Below are positions 52,212 through 59,566 of a stretch of DNA of 64,000 nucleotides, piece by piece; position 1 is the stretch's first letter; each line of letters opens with the position of its first letter. A program made the position numbers and the translations under genes. Under the pieces are notes generated by a model. It was given only the letters and a program-made list of their open reading frames with translations, was not told where the DNA came from and did no database searches. The DNA is from RGIG4097 sp045613765 (GTDB lineage: Bacteria; Bacillota; Clostridia; Christensenellales; CAG-917): assembly GCA_045613765.1 (NCBI GenBank), contig JAZLBO010000022.1, forward strand, positions 1-64,000, in the 5' to 3' direction.

Positions 52212-52985
52212 CTATTTCATCTTATAAAATAGCGTTTTTGTGTTTTTGTTGGTTATTGATGCAAGTTCAGTTTTGTCTATACCAAGTATTTCACTTGCTT
52301 TTTCAAGGACAAGTGCAGTGTATTTTGGCTCGTTGATTTTGCCCCTAAAAGGAACAGGTGTCATGTATGGTGCATCTGTTTCAAAGAGCAATCTATCAAG
52401 TGGAACTGCCTTCAAAGACTCAATGTTGTGCACTGCATTTTTGAAGGTTATTGGGCCACCAAATGCAAAGTATGCATCATATTTTGAAAAGACTTTGACC
52501 ATCTCACTTGATCCAGAATAACAGTGCAAAAGCACCCCGTTTGTGAGAAGATGCTTGTTGTCTTCAAGTATTCTTTCAGTGTCGCCGTATGCCTCACGGA
52601 CGTGAAGTGCGATAGGCAATTTCAATGAATATGCCATTTCAATTTGCTCTTGAAACACCTTTTGTTGCACGTCTCTTGGGGACAAATCGTAGTGATAGTC
52701 AAGCCCAATTTCGCCCACTGCCACAACCTTTGGAGAGGTGGCAAGACCCCTAAATTCATCATAGATTTCAGGTGTCATCAATCGGCTATCGTGGGGGTGC
52801 ATACCCACTATTGCATAGACCTTTTCGTACTTGTCTGCAATTTCCACGCCAACAGCAGAAGACGGCAGGTCGTAGCCTACCGTAATCACGCTTTCTATTC
52901 CGTGTTCGCCAAGTCCGTTGACGATTTCGTCAACTATTGGAAAAAGGCGTTCATCAGTCAAATGGCAGTGGCTGTCAATGATCAT
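52212..52985 (-). CDS. tatD: TatD-family metal-dependent hydrolase/DNase
   Basis: A 257-residue metallo-hydrolase. DSHCHL at residues 4-9 provides the first metal ligands. VGEIGLDYHYD, ALHVREA, LHCYSG and the late TDAPYM complete the TIM-barrel site. Members act as 3'-5' DNases or RNases. The ATG at 52985 overlaps the metG stop (TAATG), so it is coupled; a longer start into metG is rejected. Confidence 0.92.
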   Translation of the reverse strand: MIIDSHCHLTDERLFPIVDEIVNGLGEHGIESVITVGYDLPSSAVGVEIADKYEKVYAIVGMHPHDSRLMTPEIYDEFRGLATSPKVVAVGEIGLDYHYDLSPRDVQQKVFQEQIEMAYSLKLPIALHVREAYGDTERILEDNKHLLTNGVLLHCYSGSSEMVKVFSKYDAYFAFGGPITFKNAVHNIESLKAVPLDRLLFETDAPYMTPVPFRGKINEPKYTALVLEKASEILGIDKTELASITNKNTKTLFYKMK

Positions 52986-54928
52986 TATCTTACCGTTGCG
53001 CCACTGGGCATTTTCTTTTCGGGTGTGACAAGGACGATTTCTTCGTCTGTGCAAGCACAAAGAAGCATACCTTGGCTTTCAATTCCACAAAGTTTTGCAG
53101 GTTTCAAGTTGCTGACAACAACCACTTGCTTGCCAATCATTTCATCGGGGTTGTAGTATTTTGCAATGCCACTGACGATTGTGCGAGTTTCTTCACCAAT
53201 CTTTACTGCAAACTTCAAGAGTTTGTTGGCTTTGGGCACTTTCTCTGCCTCAACGATTTCGCCAACACGAAGTTGAACTTTCATAAAATCTTCAATGCCG
53301 ATTTCGCTGATTGCCACAACGTTTTCTGCCTTTTCAACTTTTGTTTCTTTGGGTTTGCGTGCTTCGTACATTGCATTGACCTTTTCGCTGATTTCCTTTT
53401 GGTCAAGACGCTTGAAAAGGATTTCGGGATTTGACGTGACCTTTGTGCCGTCTTTGAGAAGACCAAATTTGTCAAGATCTGCAAAGGGTCTTGCTTCTAC
53501 GCCAAATTCTGCATAGACTTTCTTTGCAGTTTCGGGCATGAAACTTTCAAGGAGTGTTGTGCCGATTATAATGCTTTCTGCAAGGTTGTAAAGAACTGTT
53601 GCAAGTCTATCTTGCTTGGTTTCGTCCTTTGCAAGTGCCCAAGGCATTGTTTCATCAATATATTTGTTGGCTCTACGGAAGATTGTAAAGACGTCTGCAA
53701 GTGCATCTGCAACTCTATATCCGTCAATCTTGTCTGCGACTTTCTTGTATGCGCCTGTGACAACTGCTTTGAGTTCATTGTCAACGTCTTCAACAACACC
53801 CTTGTTTTCAAGGACGCCATCAAAGTACTTGTTGGACATTGCGATTGTTCTGCTGACAAGGTTGCCATATACGTTGGCAAGTTCACTGTTGATGGTTTCT
53901 GTGACCATATCCCAGTTGATGACGCCGTCATTGTCATAAGGCATTTGTGAGAGCAAGAAGTATCTCACTGCATCAACGCCATAGAAGTCAACAAGGTCGT
54001 CTGCATAGATGACGTTGCCTGTTGATTTTGACATTTTGCCACCGTCTTGAAGAAGCCAAGGATGTCCGTAAATTTGTTTGGGGAGAGGTTCGCCCATAGC
54101 CATAAGGAAGATGGGCCAATAGATTGCGTGGAAACGTACGATATCCTTGCCGATAACGTGAACATCTGCAGGCCAATACTTTTTGTAAAGGTCACCGTGA
54201 TTGCCGTCAACGTCAAAGTTTATGCCCGTAATGTAGTTTGAAAGTGCGTCAAGCCACACATAAACTACGTGTTTTGCATCAAACTCCACTGGAATACCCC
54301 ATGTAAATGATGTTCTTGAAACACACAAATCTTGAAGACCGGGCTTCAAGAAGTTGTTGACCATTTCGTTCTTTCTTGACACGGGAACGATAAAGTCGGG
54401 GTGGGTGTTGTAGTATTCCATAAGTTGATCGGCATACTTGCTCATCTTAAAGAAATATGCTTCTTCTTCTGCCACGTGGACTTCTCTGCCACAGTCGGGA
54501 CACTTGCCGTCAACAAGTTGGCTTTCTGTCCAGAAAGACTCACAGGGTGTACAATACCAGCCGTGGTATGAACCCTTGTAGATGTCCCCTTGATCGTAGA
54601 ATTTTTTGAACATCTTTTTGATTTGTTTTTCGTGATATTCATCTGTTGTACGAATAAACTTATCGTAAGACGTGTTCATCAAATCCCAAATATTCTTTAT
54701 GCCACCTGCAACTTCGTCAACAAATTGCTTGGGTGTCTTGCCTGCTGCTGCAGCCTTGAGTTCGATCTTTTCGCCGTGTTCGTCTGTGCCTGTTTGGAAG
54801 AAAACGTCGTATCCTTGGGCGCGCTTAAATCTTGCCAAAAGGTCTGCGAGTACGATTTCATAGGTGTTGCCTATATGAGGCTTGCCTGATGTATAGGCGA
54901 TTGCTGTGGTGATATAATATTTTTCCAT
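52985..54928 (-). CDS. metG: Methionyl-tRNA synthetase
   Basis: Charges initiator and elongator tRNA-Met. The 647-residue class I enzyme has the HIGH-like SGKPHIGN near the N-terminus, a zinc knuckle (YCTPCESFW...KCPDCGRE) and KMSKSTGN. A C-terminal EMAP-II-like tRNA-binding domain (FMKVQLRVGEIVEAEKVPKANKLL) allows dimerisation. ATG 54928 is set by GGAGG; an upstream in-frame codon is less likely. Confidence 0.97.
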   Translation of the reverse strand: MEKYYITTAIAYTSGKPHIGNTYEIVLADLLARFKRAQGYDVFFQTGTDEHGEKIELKAAAAGKTPKQFVDEVAGGIKNIWDLMNTSYDKFIRTTDEYHEKQIKKMFKKFYDQGDIYKGSYHGWYCTPCESFWTESQLVDGKCPDCGREVHVAEEEAYFFKMSKYADQLMEYYNTHPDFIVPVSRKNEMVNNFLKPGLQDLCVSRTSFTWGIPVEFDAKHVVYVWLDALSNYITGINFDVDGNHGDLYKKYWPADVHVIGKDIVRFHAIYWPIFLMAMGEPLPKQIYGHPWLLQDGGKMSKSTGNVIYADDLVDFYGVDAVRYFLLSQMPYDNDGVINWDMVTETINSELANVYGNLVSRTIAMSNKYFDGVLENKGVVEDVDNELKAVVTGAYKKVADKIDGYRVADALADVFTIFRRANKYIDETMPWALAKDETKQDRLATVLYNLAESIIIGTTLLESFMPETAKKVYAEFGVEARPFADLDKFGLLKDGTKVTSNPEILFKRLDQKEISEKVNAMYEARKPKETKVEKAENVVAISEIGIEDFMKVQLRVGEIVEAEKVPKANKLLKFAVKIGEETRTIVSGIAKYYNPDEMIGKQVVVVSNLKPAKLCGIESQGMLLCACTDEEIVLVTPEKKMPSGATVR

Positions 54929-54978
54929 ATAACCTTCCTCCGGCAAATGAGCCGAATTTATAATATTTAGTGAGAAAT

Positions 54979-55007
54979 ATTATACCCCCAAATTCGACTT
55001 TTGTAAA
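54979..55007 (-). promoter_or_regulatory. Promoter of metG
   Basis: On the minus strand there is TTTACA, 17 nt and TATAAT. The leader of about 45 nt ends with a small CGGC-TCATTT-GCCG hairpin just before the Shine-Dalgarno. No T-box or SAM riboswitch was seen. Confidence 0.75.
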
Positions 55008-55048
55008 CCAAAACGAATATCAAGTGGATTTTGCGAGTAAAATATTGT

Positions 55049-55726
55049 ATGAATTTGGTGTTTTCAGTGCTACTTCTTGCCTCGGGGATATTTATGCTCA
55101 TATCAAACCCCACAGAGATTTTCCCCACTATGATTGATGGCGTGGGCAGTGCCATAAATCTGCTTATAAAACTGATTGCCATATATTCTATATGGCTTTC
55201 TCTCCTGAAAATCATGGAAAAGACGGGGCTTGACGCCAAATTATCACGTATTCTGCACCCCGTCATCAAAAGATTGTTCAAGGGGGAGAAAGATGAAACG
55301 TACAAGTGGATTTCTGTCAACCTTGCGTCAAATATGTTGGGTATGGGTGGTGCAAGCACACCTGCAGGCATAAAAGCAATGGAACTTATGGAAAAAGATG
55401 GCAGAGCAACTGGCAATATGGACTTGCTTGTTGTGATAAATGCCACCTCAATCCAACTTATCCCTGCAACAGTCATTGCACTTAGAGCAACGGCAGGAAG
55501 TGACAACCCATCATCAATTATACTGCCCACACTCATATCTTCAACCATTGCAACAGTGGCAGGCGTTGTGCTTTGTAAGGTCTTTGAAAAGAAAGGCGAA
55601 AACAATCCACAAACACTGTCAAAAGGCAGTGCAAGGTTGAAAAGGACAAAAATAAAACAACTTCAAAAGACAATGAAGTTGCACCACAAATCAAGTGAAA
55701 AACTGAAAAAGGATAGAAGACAATGA
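55049..55726 (+). CDS. spmA: Spore maturation protein A
   Basis: A 225-residue membrane protein with several hydrophobic helices. KWISVNLASNMLGMGGASTPAGIKAMELM is diagnostic. With SpmB it promotes spore-core dehydration in Bacillus and Clostridium. No Shine-Dalgarno precedes the ATG at 55049, and TAAAAT ends 5 nt before it, so a leaderless start is possible. A TTG six codons upstream is in frame. The C-terminal tail is long and basic. Confidence 0.9.
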   Translation: MNLVFSVLLLASGIFMLISNPTEIFPTMIDGVGSAINLLIKLIAIYSIWLSLLKIMEKTGLDAKLSRILHPVIKRLFKGEKDETYKWISVNLASNMLGMGGASTPAGIKAMELMEKDGRATGNMDLLVVINATSIQLIPATVIALRATAGSDNPSSIILPTLISSTIATVAGVVLCKVFEKKGENNPQTLSKGSARLKRTKIKQLQKTMKLHHKSSEKLKKDRRQ

Positions 55727-56229
55727 GCGTGTACGTCCTGCCAATATTCATCATTGCATTGTCCCTTTTTGCAGTGTATAAAAAAGTCAAAATTTACGAT
55801 TGTTTCCTTGATGGCACAAAGGAGGCACTATCACTTGTAAAGACAGTTTTTCCGTATATCGCAACCATATACATTGTCATAATGTTGTTCAAAACAAGTG
55901 GCTTGTCCACCCACATGACCAACGCTTTGGCAACCCCTCTGGGCTATCTTGGAATACCCAAAGAAATCACGGAAATTATGTTGCTCGTGCCAATCAGTGG
56001 CAACGGCACAATCGCCCTTCTTGAAGAAGTGATCGCCACCCACGGTGCAGACAGTTATATAGCAAGATGCGCAGCAGTTGTGGCAGGTGGCAGTGAAACA
56101 ATATTCTACATATCGGCAGTTTATCTGTCAAAATGTCAAGTTAAACGCCTAAATCGTGCAATTCCCATTTCTCTGTTCTGTACACTTATAGGTGTCGTGC
56201 TCGCTTGCGCCCTGTGTAGAATAATGTAG
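55723..56229 (+). CDS. spmB: Spore maturation protein B
   Basis: A 168-residue membrane protein paired with SpmA. FPYIATIYIVIMLFKTSG and LLVPISGNGTIALLEEVIATHGADSYIARCAAVVAGGSETIFY match the family (nucleoside-recognition-type). The start overlaps the spmA stop (ATGA). Both genes imply descent from a sporulating lineage. Confidence 0.93.
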   Translation: MSVYVLPIFIIALSLFAVYKKVKIYDCFLDGTKEALSLVKTVFPYIATIYIVIMLFKTSGLSTHMTNALATPLGYLGIPKEITEIMLLVPISGNGTIALLEEVIATHGADSYIARCAAVVAGGSETIFYISAVYLSKCQVKRLNRAIPISLFCTLIGVVLACALCRIM

Positions 56230-56276
56230 GAATACTCTAAAAAATCATATATATTCTTTATCAAAGTGAGTGCGAA

Positions 56277-56629
56277 CATATCAATTTAGGATTCCCCCCT
56301 TCCTCATGTGTTTCCCCCCATTTGCCTATGGCAAAGCCCTACGGGCAGGGGCACTCGACGCGATTGACTTCGTAGCAATCGCTATTCCGTCACTTTGTTC
56401 CTTACGGCACGCGCACATTAAGTGTCGTTCTCTCATTATGTCACTTGCCACTTGGGTGGGAAAAACAGGATCCCCAAGTGGCTGGCGTACTTTCATCTGG
56501 TGCTTGGCACTCGCTATGTAGGAGTGTGTGGCGACGCGATTATAAATCGCTATTCCGTCGCACACTCCTTACCCGTTCCGTCTTTGAATAAGTGAGTGCT
56601 TGTATAAGTACCCACGCTCATGCCGTAAA
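56277..56629 (+). repeat. Dispersed repeat, copy B
   Basis: A 353-bp sequence matching the reverse complement of 8929-9199. It has the shared inverted repeat GCCACTTGGG...CCCAAGTGGC (56447-56483). Two blocks of about 50 nt are extra or replaced relative to copy A: 56358-56408, and 56521-56570, the latter a hairpin with GGAGTGTG/CACACTCC, GCGACG/CGTCGC and GCGATT/AATCGC arms. Both blocks contain the same cassette, GACGCGATT...AATCGCTATTCCGTC. The ORF across it differs in frame from that of copy A. Confidence 0.75.
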
Positions 56630-56680
56630 CCCTTTTATTTCGGGTGCACGTGGCTACGCTCCCTTTTTAGAACATAAAAA

Positions 56681-56714
56681 CGCAATATTTGGATGAAGAA
56701 CAAGGAAAGAAAAA
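56681..56714 (+). repeat. Short satellite repeat beside copy B
   Basis: Matches 8831-8864 in the same orientation (CGCAATATTTGGATGAAGAA then CAAGGAAAGAAAAAT). It adjoins copy B as its partner adjoins copy A. Confidence 0.5.
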
Positions 56715-56744
56715 TTCTATAATACAGTGCGTTTCATAAAAAGG

Positions 56745-56854
56745 CATCACAAAGATGTATAATGCGAAAAGCCCCCTATATACCGACCGACGTGTACTTG
56801 GCGTACATGAGGGTGGGATATAGGGGGCTTGACAAAATTAGACGCTTTGTGATG
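56745..56854 (-). terminator. Nested three-tier inverted repeat
   Basis: The outer arms CATCACAAAG (56745-56754) and CTTTGTGATG (56845-56854) enclose middle arms of 13 bp, AAGCCCCCTATAT (56769-56781) and ATATAGGGGGCTT (56818-56830). These enclose TGTAC (56793) and GTACA (56803). On the minus strand the outer arm is followed by a T-run 2 nt later and the inner one by TTTT. It can terminate the DUF1858 gene, but it is more elaborate than a simple terminator. Confidence 0.65.
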
Positions 56855-56859
56855 ACTTT

Positions 56860-57057
56860 TTATTCGATGGTGGCATTCAACTCTGCCAACAACTCATCAA
56901 TGTCAACACCGTGAACAACGGCGATGTCACCGATTGTTTCTTGATGTGCAAGTGCACAACCGAGGCAATGGAGTCCTGCGTTTTGGAGAACTTTTGCCAC
57001 TTTTTCAGGGTTACCGATGTTGAGTGCATCGAAGATAAGAGTGTCTTTGGTGATCAT
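56860..57057 (-). CDS. DUF1858 redox-disulfide domain protein
   Basis: A 65-residue single-domain protein, ITKDTLIFDALNIGNPEKVAKVLQNAGLHCLGCALAHQETI..., with a CxxC at about residues 31-34. It resembles the hybrid-cluster-protein-associated redox disulfide (ScdA N-terminal-like) domain. It may handle redox or Fe-S chemistry. CGGAGG precedes the ATG. It lies 25 nt after the zinc-ribbon gene and may be the operon's last gene. Confidence 0.85.
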   Translation of the reverse strand: MITKDTLIFDALNIGNPEKVAKVLQNAGLHCLGCALAHQETIGDIAVVHGVDIDELLAELNATIE

Positions 57058-57082
57058 AATATATACCTCCGTGTGATTAATC

Positions 57083-58114
57083 TTATTGGGTCAAATACAT
57101 GTATACAATAAATCCTATGATGGCGAGGACAAAGAGAACAACACTTGCGACCTTGACAGGTGACAAGGGATACTTGCCGTAGGAACGTCCCGTTCTGCCA
57201 TTGACGATATAGCGATATTCCTTTTCCTTGTGCTTGCAACCAAACATATAGATGGGCACGAGTGCATAGTTGAATCCAATGTCGCTATATGAAATGTCGG
57301 CATTAAATGAGCCAACGACGTCATAAGTGTAGTTGGACAAGACTTCGTTTTTGATGATTTCTTGCATAACTTCCTTTGCCTTCAAGAAACCTTGGTCAAG
57401 GCTCTCGTTGTTGCGTTCTGCAGAGAAACCTGCAACATACTCTTGCTTGTATGCTTCAAGGTTGGCAAGGTCAAATGGATTGATCTTTTGGATTTCACCT
57501 TGTGTGATATGTCTTGTTGCCTCAACAAGCACGTTTTTGAATGCTCTTGCAAAGTCGCCACTGACTGTAAACCATCTTGTGTATGTGCGACGGTTTTTGC
57601 CAGAGCCGGTTGAGCAAGTCTTACCAAGACGTGCCGTGTATTTAGTATGTGTGTTTGTTGCAAAAACATAAGAGGGGATATAAAGTCCTTCAAGATTTTC
57701 TGCTTTGAAGTTCTTTTTGAAAGAGCCAAGGGCAAAAACTTTGGACTTAATCCACTTCTTTCCTGCCTCCATTGCCATTTCTTTTGTGTAAAGGAAAGGC
57801 AAAATGCCGTCAGGGTTTAATCCCTCGACGGCTGGTGTTTTTACAACGTTTGTTGCAGAACAGAAAGGACACTTTGTTGCTGTCACATAAGCGTCGAAAT
57901 CCACTTCGCCACCACAGTTGGGACAGACATACTTGTATGCGTTTGTGTCCGTGACGCTGTTGGCTCTTTCTGCGTGAAAATCTTTCTTAGGTGCAGGTGC
58001 TTTTTCTATTTCTTTTTTGCCATCACAGTAAGGGCAGATAAGACCCTGTGTTTTGGGGTCGAACACCATATCTGCCCCACAGTTTGGACATTTGATTACG
58101 TGTGTATTTTTCAT
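57083..58114 (-). CDS. Zinc-ribbon membrane protein (YdjG-like)
   Basis: A 343-residue protein with two N-terminal zinc ribbons (CPNCGADMVFDPKTQGLICPYC at about 9-30, CPNCGGEVDFDAYVTATKCPFC at about 64-85). A central alpha/beta domain follows and one C-terminal transmembrane helix ends it. It resembles Bacillus YdjG, sometimes mislabelled as a PriA-like helicase, and like it lies with an SPFH gene. No helicase motifs are present. The role is probably at the membrane, with the SPFH partner. Confidence 0.7.
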   Translation of the reverse strand: MKNTHVIKCPNCGADMVFDPKTQGLICPYCDGKKEIEKAPAPKKDFHAERANSVTDTNAYKYVCPNCGGEVDFDAYVTATKCPFCSATNVVKTPAVEGLNPDGILPFLYTKEMAMEAGKKWIKSKVFALGSFKKNFKAENLEGLYIPSYVFATNTHTKYTARLGKTCSTGSGKNRRTYTRWFTVSGDFARAFKNVLVEATRHITQGEIQKINPFDLANLEAYKQEYVAGFSAERNNESLDQGFLKAKEVMQEIIKNEVLSNYTYDVVGSFNADISYSDIGFNYALVPIYMFGCKHKEKEYRYIVNGRTGRSYGKYPLSPVKVASVVLFVLAIIGFIVYMYLTQ

Positions 58115-58117
58115 AAA

Positions 58118-59245
58118 TTATTTGACTTTATATCCACATTCAGGGCAGAACTTTGCACTGCCTTTGATTTCTGCTTTACAGCCGGGGCAAACTGTCTTTG
58201 TGGGTGCTCCACATTCGGGACAGAACTTGCTTCCTTCGGGGATATTTGCCTTGCAGTTGCCACAGACAGCTGTTGCGCCTGCGTTGTTCTTTTCACCACA
58301 ATTGGGGCAGAATTTTGCATTTGCAGACATTTTAGCGCCACATTTTGCACATTGAACTGTCTTTTCTGCAGGTTGTGCAGTCATTGCTGCGTTAAGGTTT
58401 TGTGCAAATCCTGCGCCAATGGTTGAGCCTGCGCCAAGGCCTACTCCCATGCCTGCGAACATGCCTGCTGCACCGGGATTTTTGGCTGCGTCACGCATTG
58501 CTGCAACACTTTCGTATTGTGCATAAGCACTCATCTTGTCGCCCATGATACCAAGGGTTGTACGCTTGTCCATGGCTTGTTCAACTTCTTCAGGAAGTTT
58601 GAGATTCTTGATGATGACTTCGTCTGCTGCAACACCGAGTTTTGCAAATTTTTCTTTGACCTTTTCTCTTGCTGTATCGCCAAGTTCACGATAGTTTGAT
58701 GCAAGGTCAAGTGCAGGGATTTCACATTCGCCAAGAAGGTCTGTGACTTCCATAAGGATGATGTCTTTCAAGTATTCATGGATTGTGTCTGATGAATATG
58801 AACGGACTGTGCCAAAACATTCTCTCATAAACACTGAAGGATTTTCAACGTGGAATGAGTATTCGCCGTGACCTTTGATACGGATCATGCCGAATTCCTT
58901 ATCTCTCAACATAATGGGATTGACTGTGCCCCATTTCATATCAATGAATTGCTTGAGGTTGACGAAGTAGATGTCAACTCTATTGGGCATTTCCCATGCA
59001 TACTTCCATGCTGCAAGTTTGCTGAGAATGGGGACGTTGTCTGTTTCGAGAGTCCATGTACCTGCTGTAAAGACGTCTGCGATTTGTCCTTGATATACAA
59101 AAATTGCTGCTTGGCTTTCACGAACGATAAGTTTTGACTTGTTCATGATTTCATAGCGATCAGGAATTTCATACTTGTGTACCATTTGGTTTTGTGAAAA
59201 TTCCCATTCTATAACCTTAAGTAAGTTCTTTTTGATAAAACCCAT
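58118..59245 (-). CDS. SPFH-domain protein with C-terminal zinc ribbons (YdjI-like)
   Basis: A 375-residue protein. The N-terminal SPFH-like domain (ESQAAIFVYQGQIADVFTAGTWTLETDNVPILSKL) and the following helix resemble YdjI, found in phage-shock-like operons. A Gly/Ala-rich linker (GAAGMFAGMGVGLGAGSTIGAG) leads to three zinc ribbons (CAKCG...CPNCG, CGNCK...CPECG, CPGCK...CPECG). AGGAG lies about 8 nt before the ATG. It is first of a three-gene operon with the zinc-ribbon membrane protein 3 nt on. Confidence 0.85.
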   Translation of the reverse strand: MGFIKKNLLKVIEWEFSQNQMVHKYEIPDRYEIMNKSKLIVRESQAAIFVYQGQIADVFTAGTWTLETDNVPILSKLAAWKYAWEMPNRVDIYFVNLKQFIDMKWGTVNPIMLRDKEFGMIRIKGHGEYSFHVENPSVFMRECFGTVRSYSSDTIHEYLKDIILMEVTDLLGECEIPALDLASNYRELGDTAREKVKEKFAKLGVAADEVIIKNLKLPEEVEQAMDKRTTLGIMGDKMSAYAQYESVAAMRDAAKNPGAAGMFAGMGVGLGAGSTIGAGFAQNLNAAMTAQPAEKTVQCAKCGAKMSANAKFCPNCGEKNNAGATAVCGNCKANIPEGSKFCPECGAPTKTVCPGCKAEIKGSAKFCPECGYKVK

Positions 59246-59324
59246 AATAAATCTCCTATATTATATGTAGTTTTGTTTGTATTGTTTTTTTGTTTTGTGC
59301 AATTCAAGTCTTTTTGACTTTGTG

Positions 59325-59353
59325 ATTATATTATACATTGGTTTTTGCCACAA
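59325..59353 (-). promoter_or_regulatory. Promoter of the SPFH operon
   Basis: On the minus strand there is TTGTGG, 17 nt and TATAAT, about 80 nt before the SPFH start codon. A second TATAAT nearer the start lacks a partner box. Confidence 0.55.
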
Positions 59354-59474
59354 ATAAATAACTTTTTTGTTAAAATAACCACATCTATTTTGCAACCAGC
59401 GCAAAATAACACATATTTATTCTATTATACCACTCAAATCGCCCCATTTCAACAAATATTTTTAAGTATGGATA

Positions 59475-59513
59475 TAAAAAAAGCAAGGATTGGTTGCCCT
59501 TTCCTTGCTTTTT
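59475..59513 (-). terminator. Terminator of the large surface-protein gene
   Basis: On the minus strand AAAGCAAGG pairs with CCTTGCTTT across a 13-nt loop and a T-run follows. It lies about 55 nt after the stop codon. Confidence 0.8.
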
Positions 59514-59566
59514 GCTTTTTGATGATGACATATCACCAAGGTGATATATCTGCTTTGATACGGCTT

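Noticed and set aside
56270..56521. 83-codon ORF in repeat copy B
   Set aside because: It lies wholly in the repeat. The equivalent frame is not maintained in copy A.
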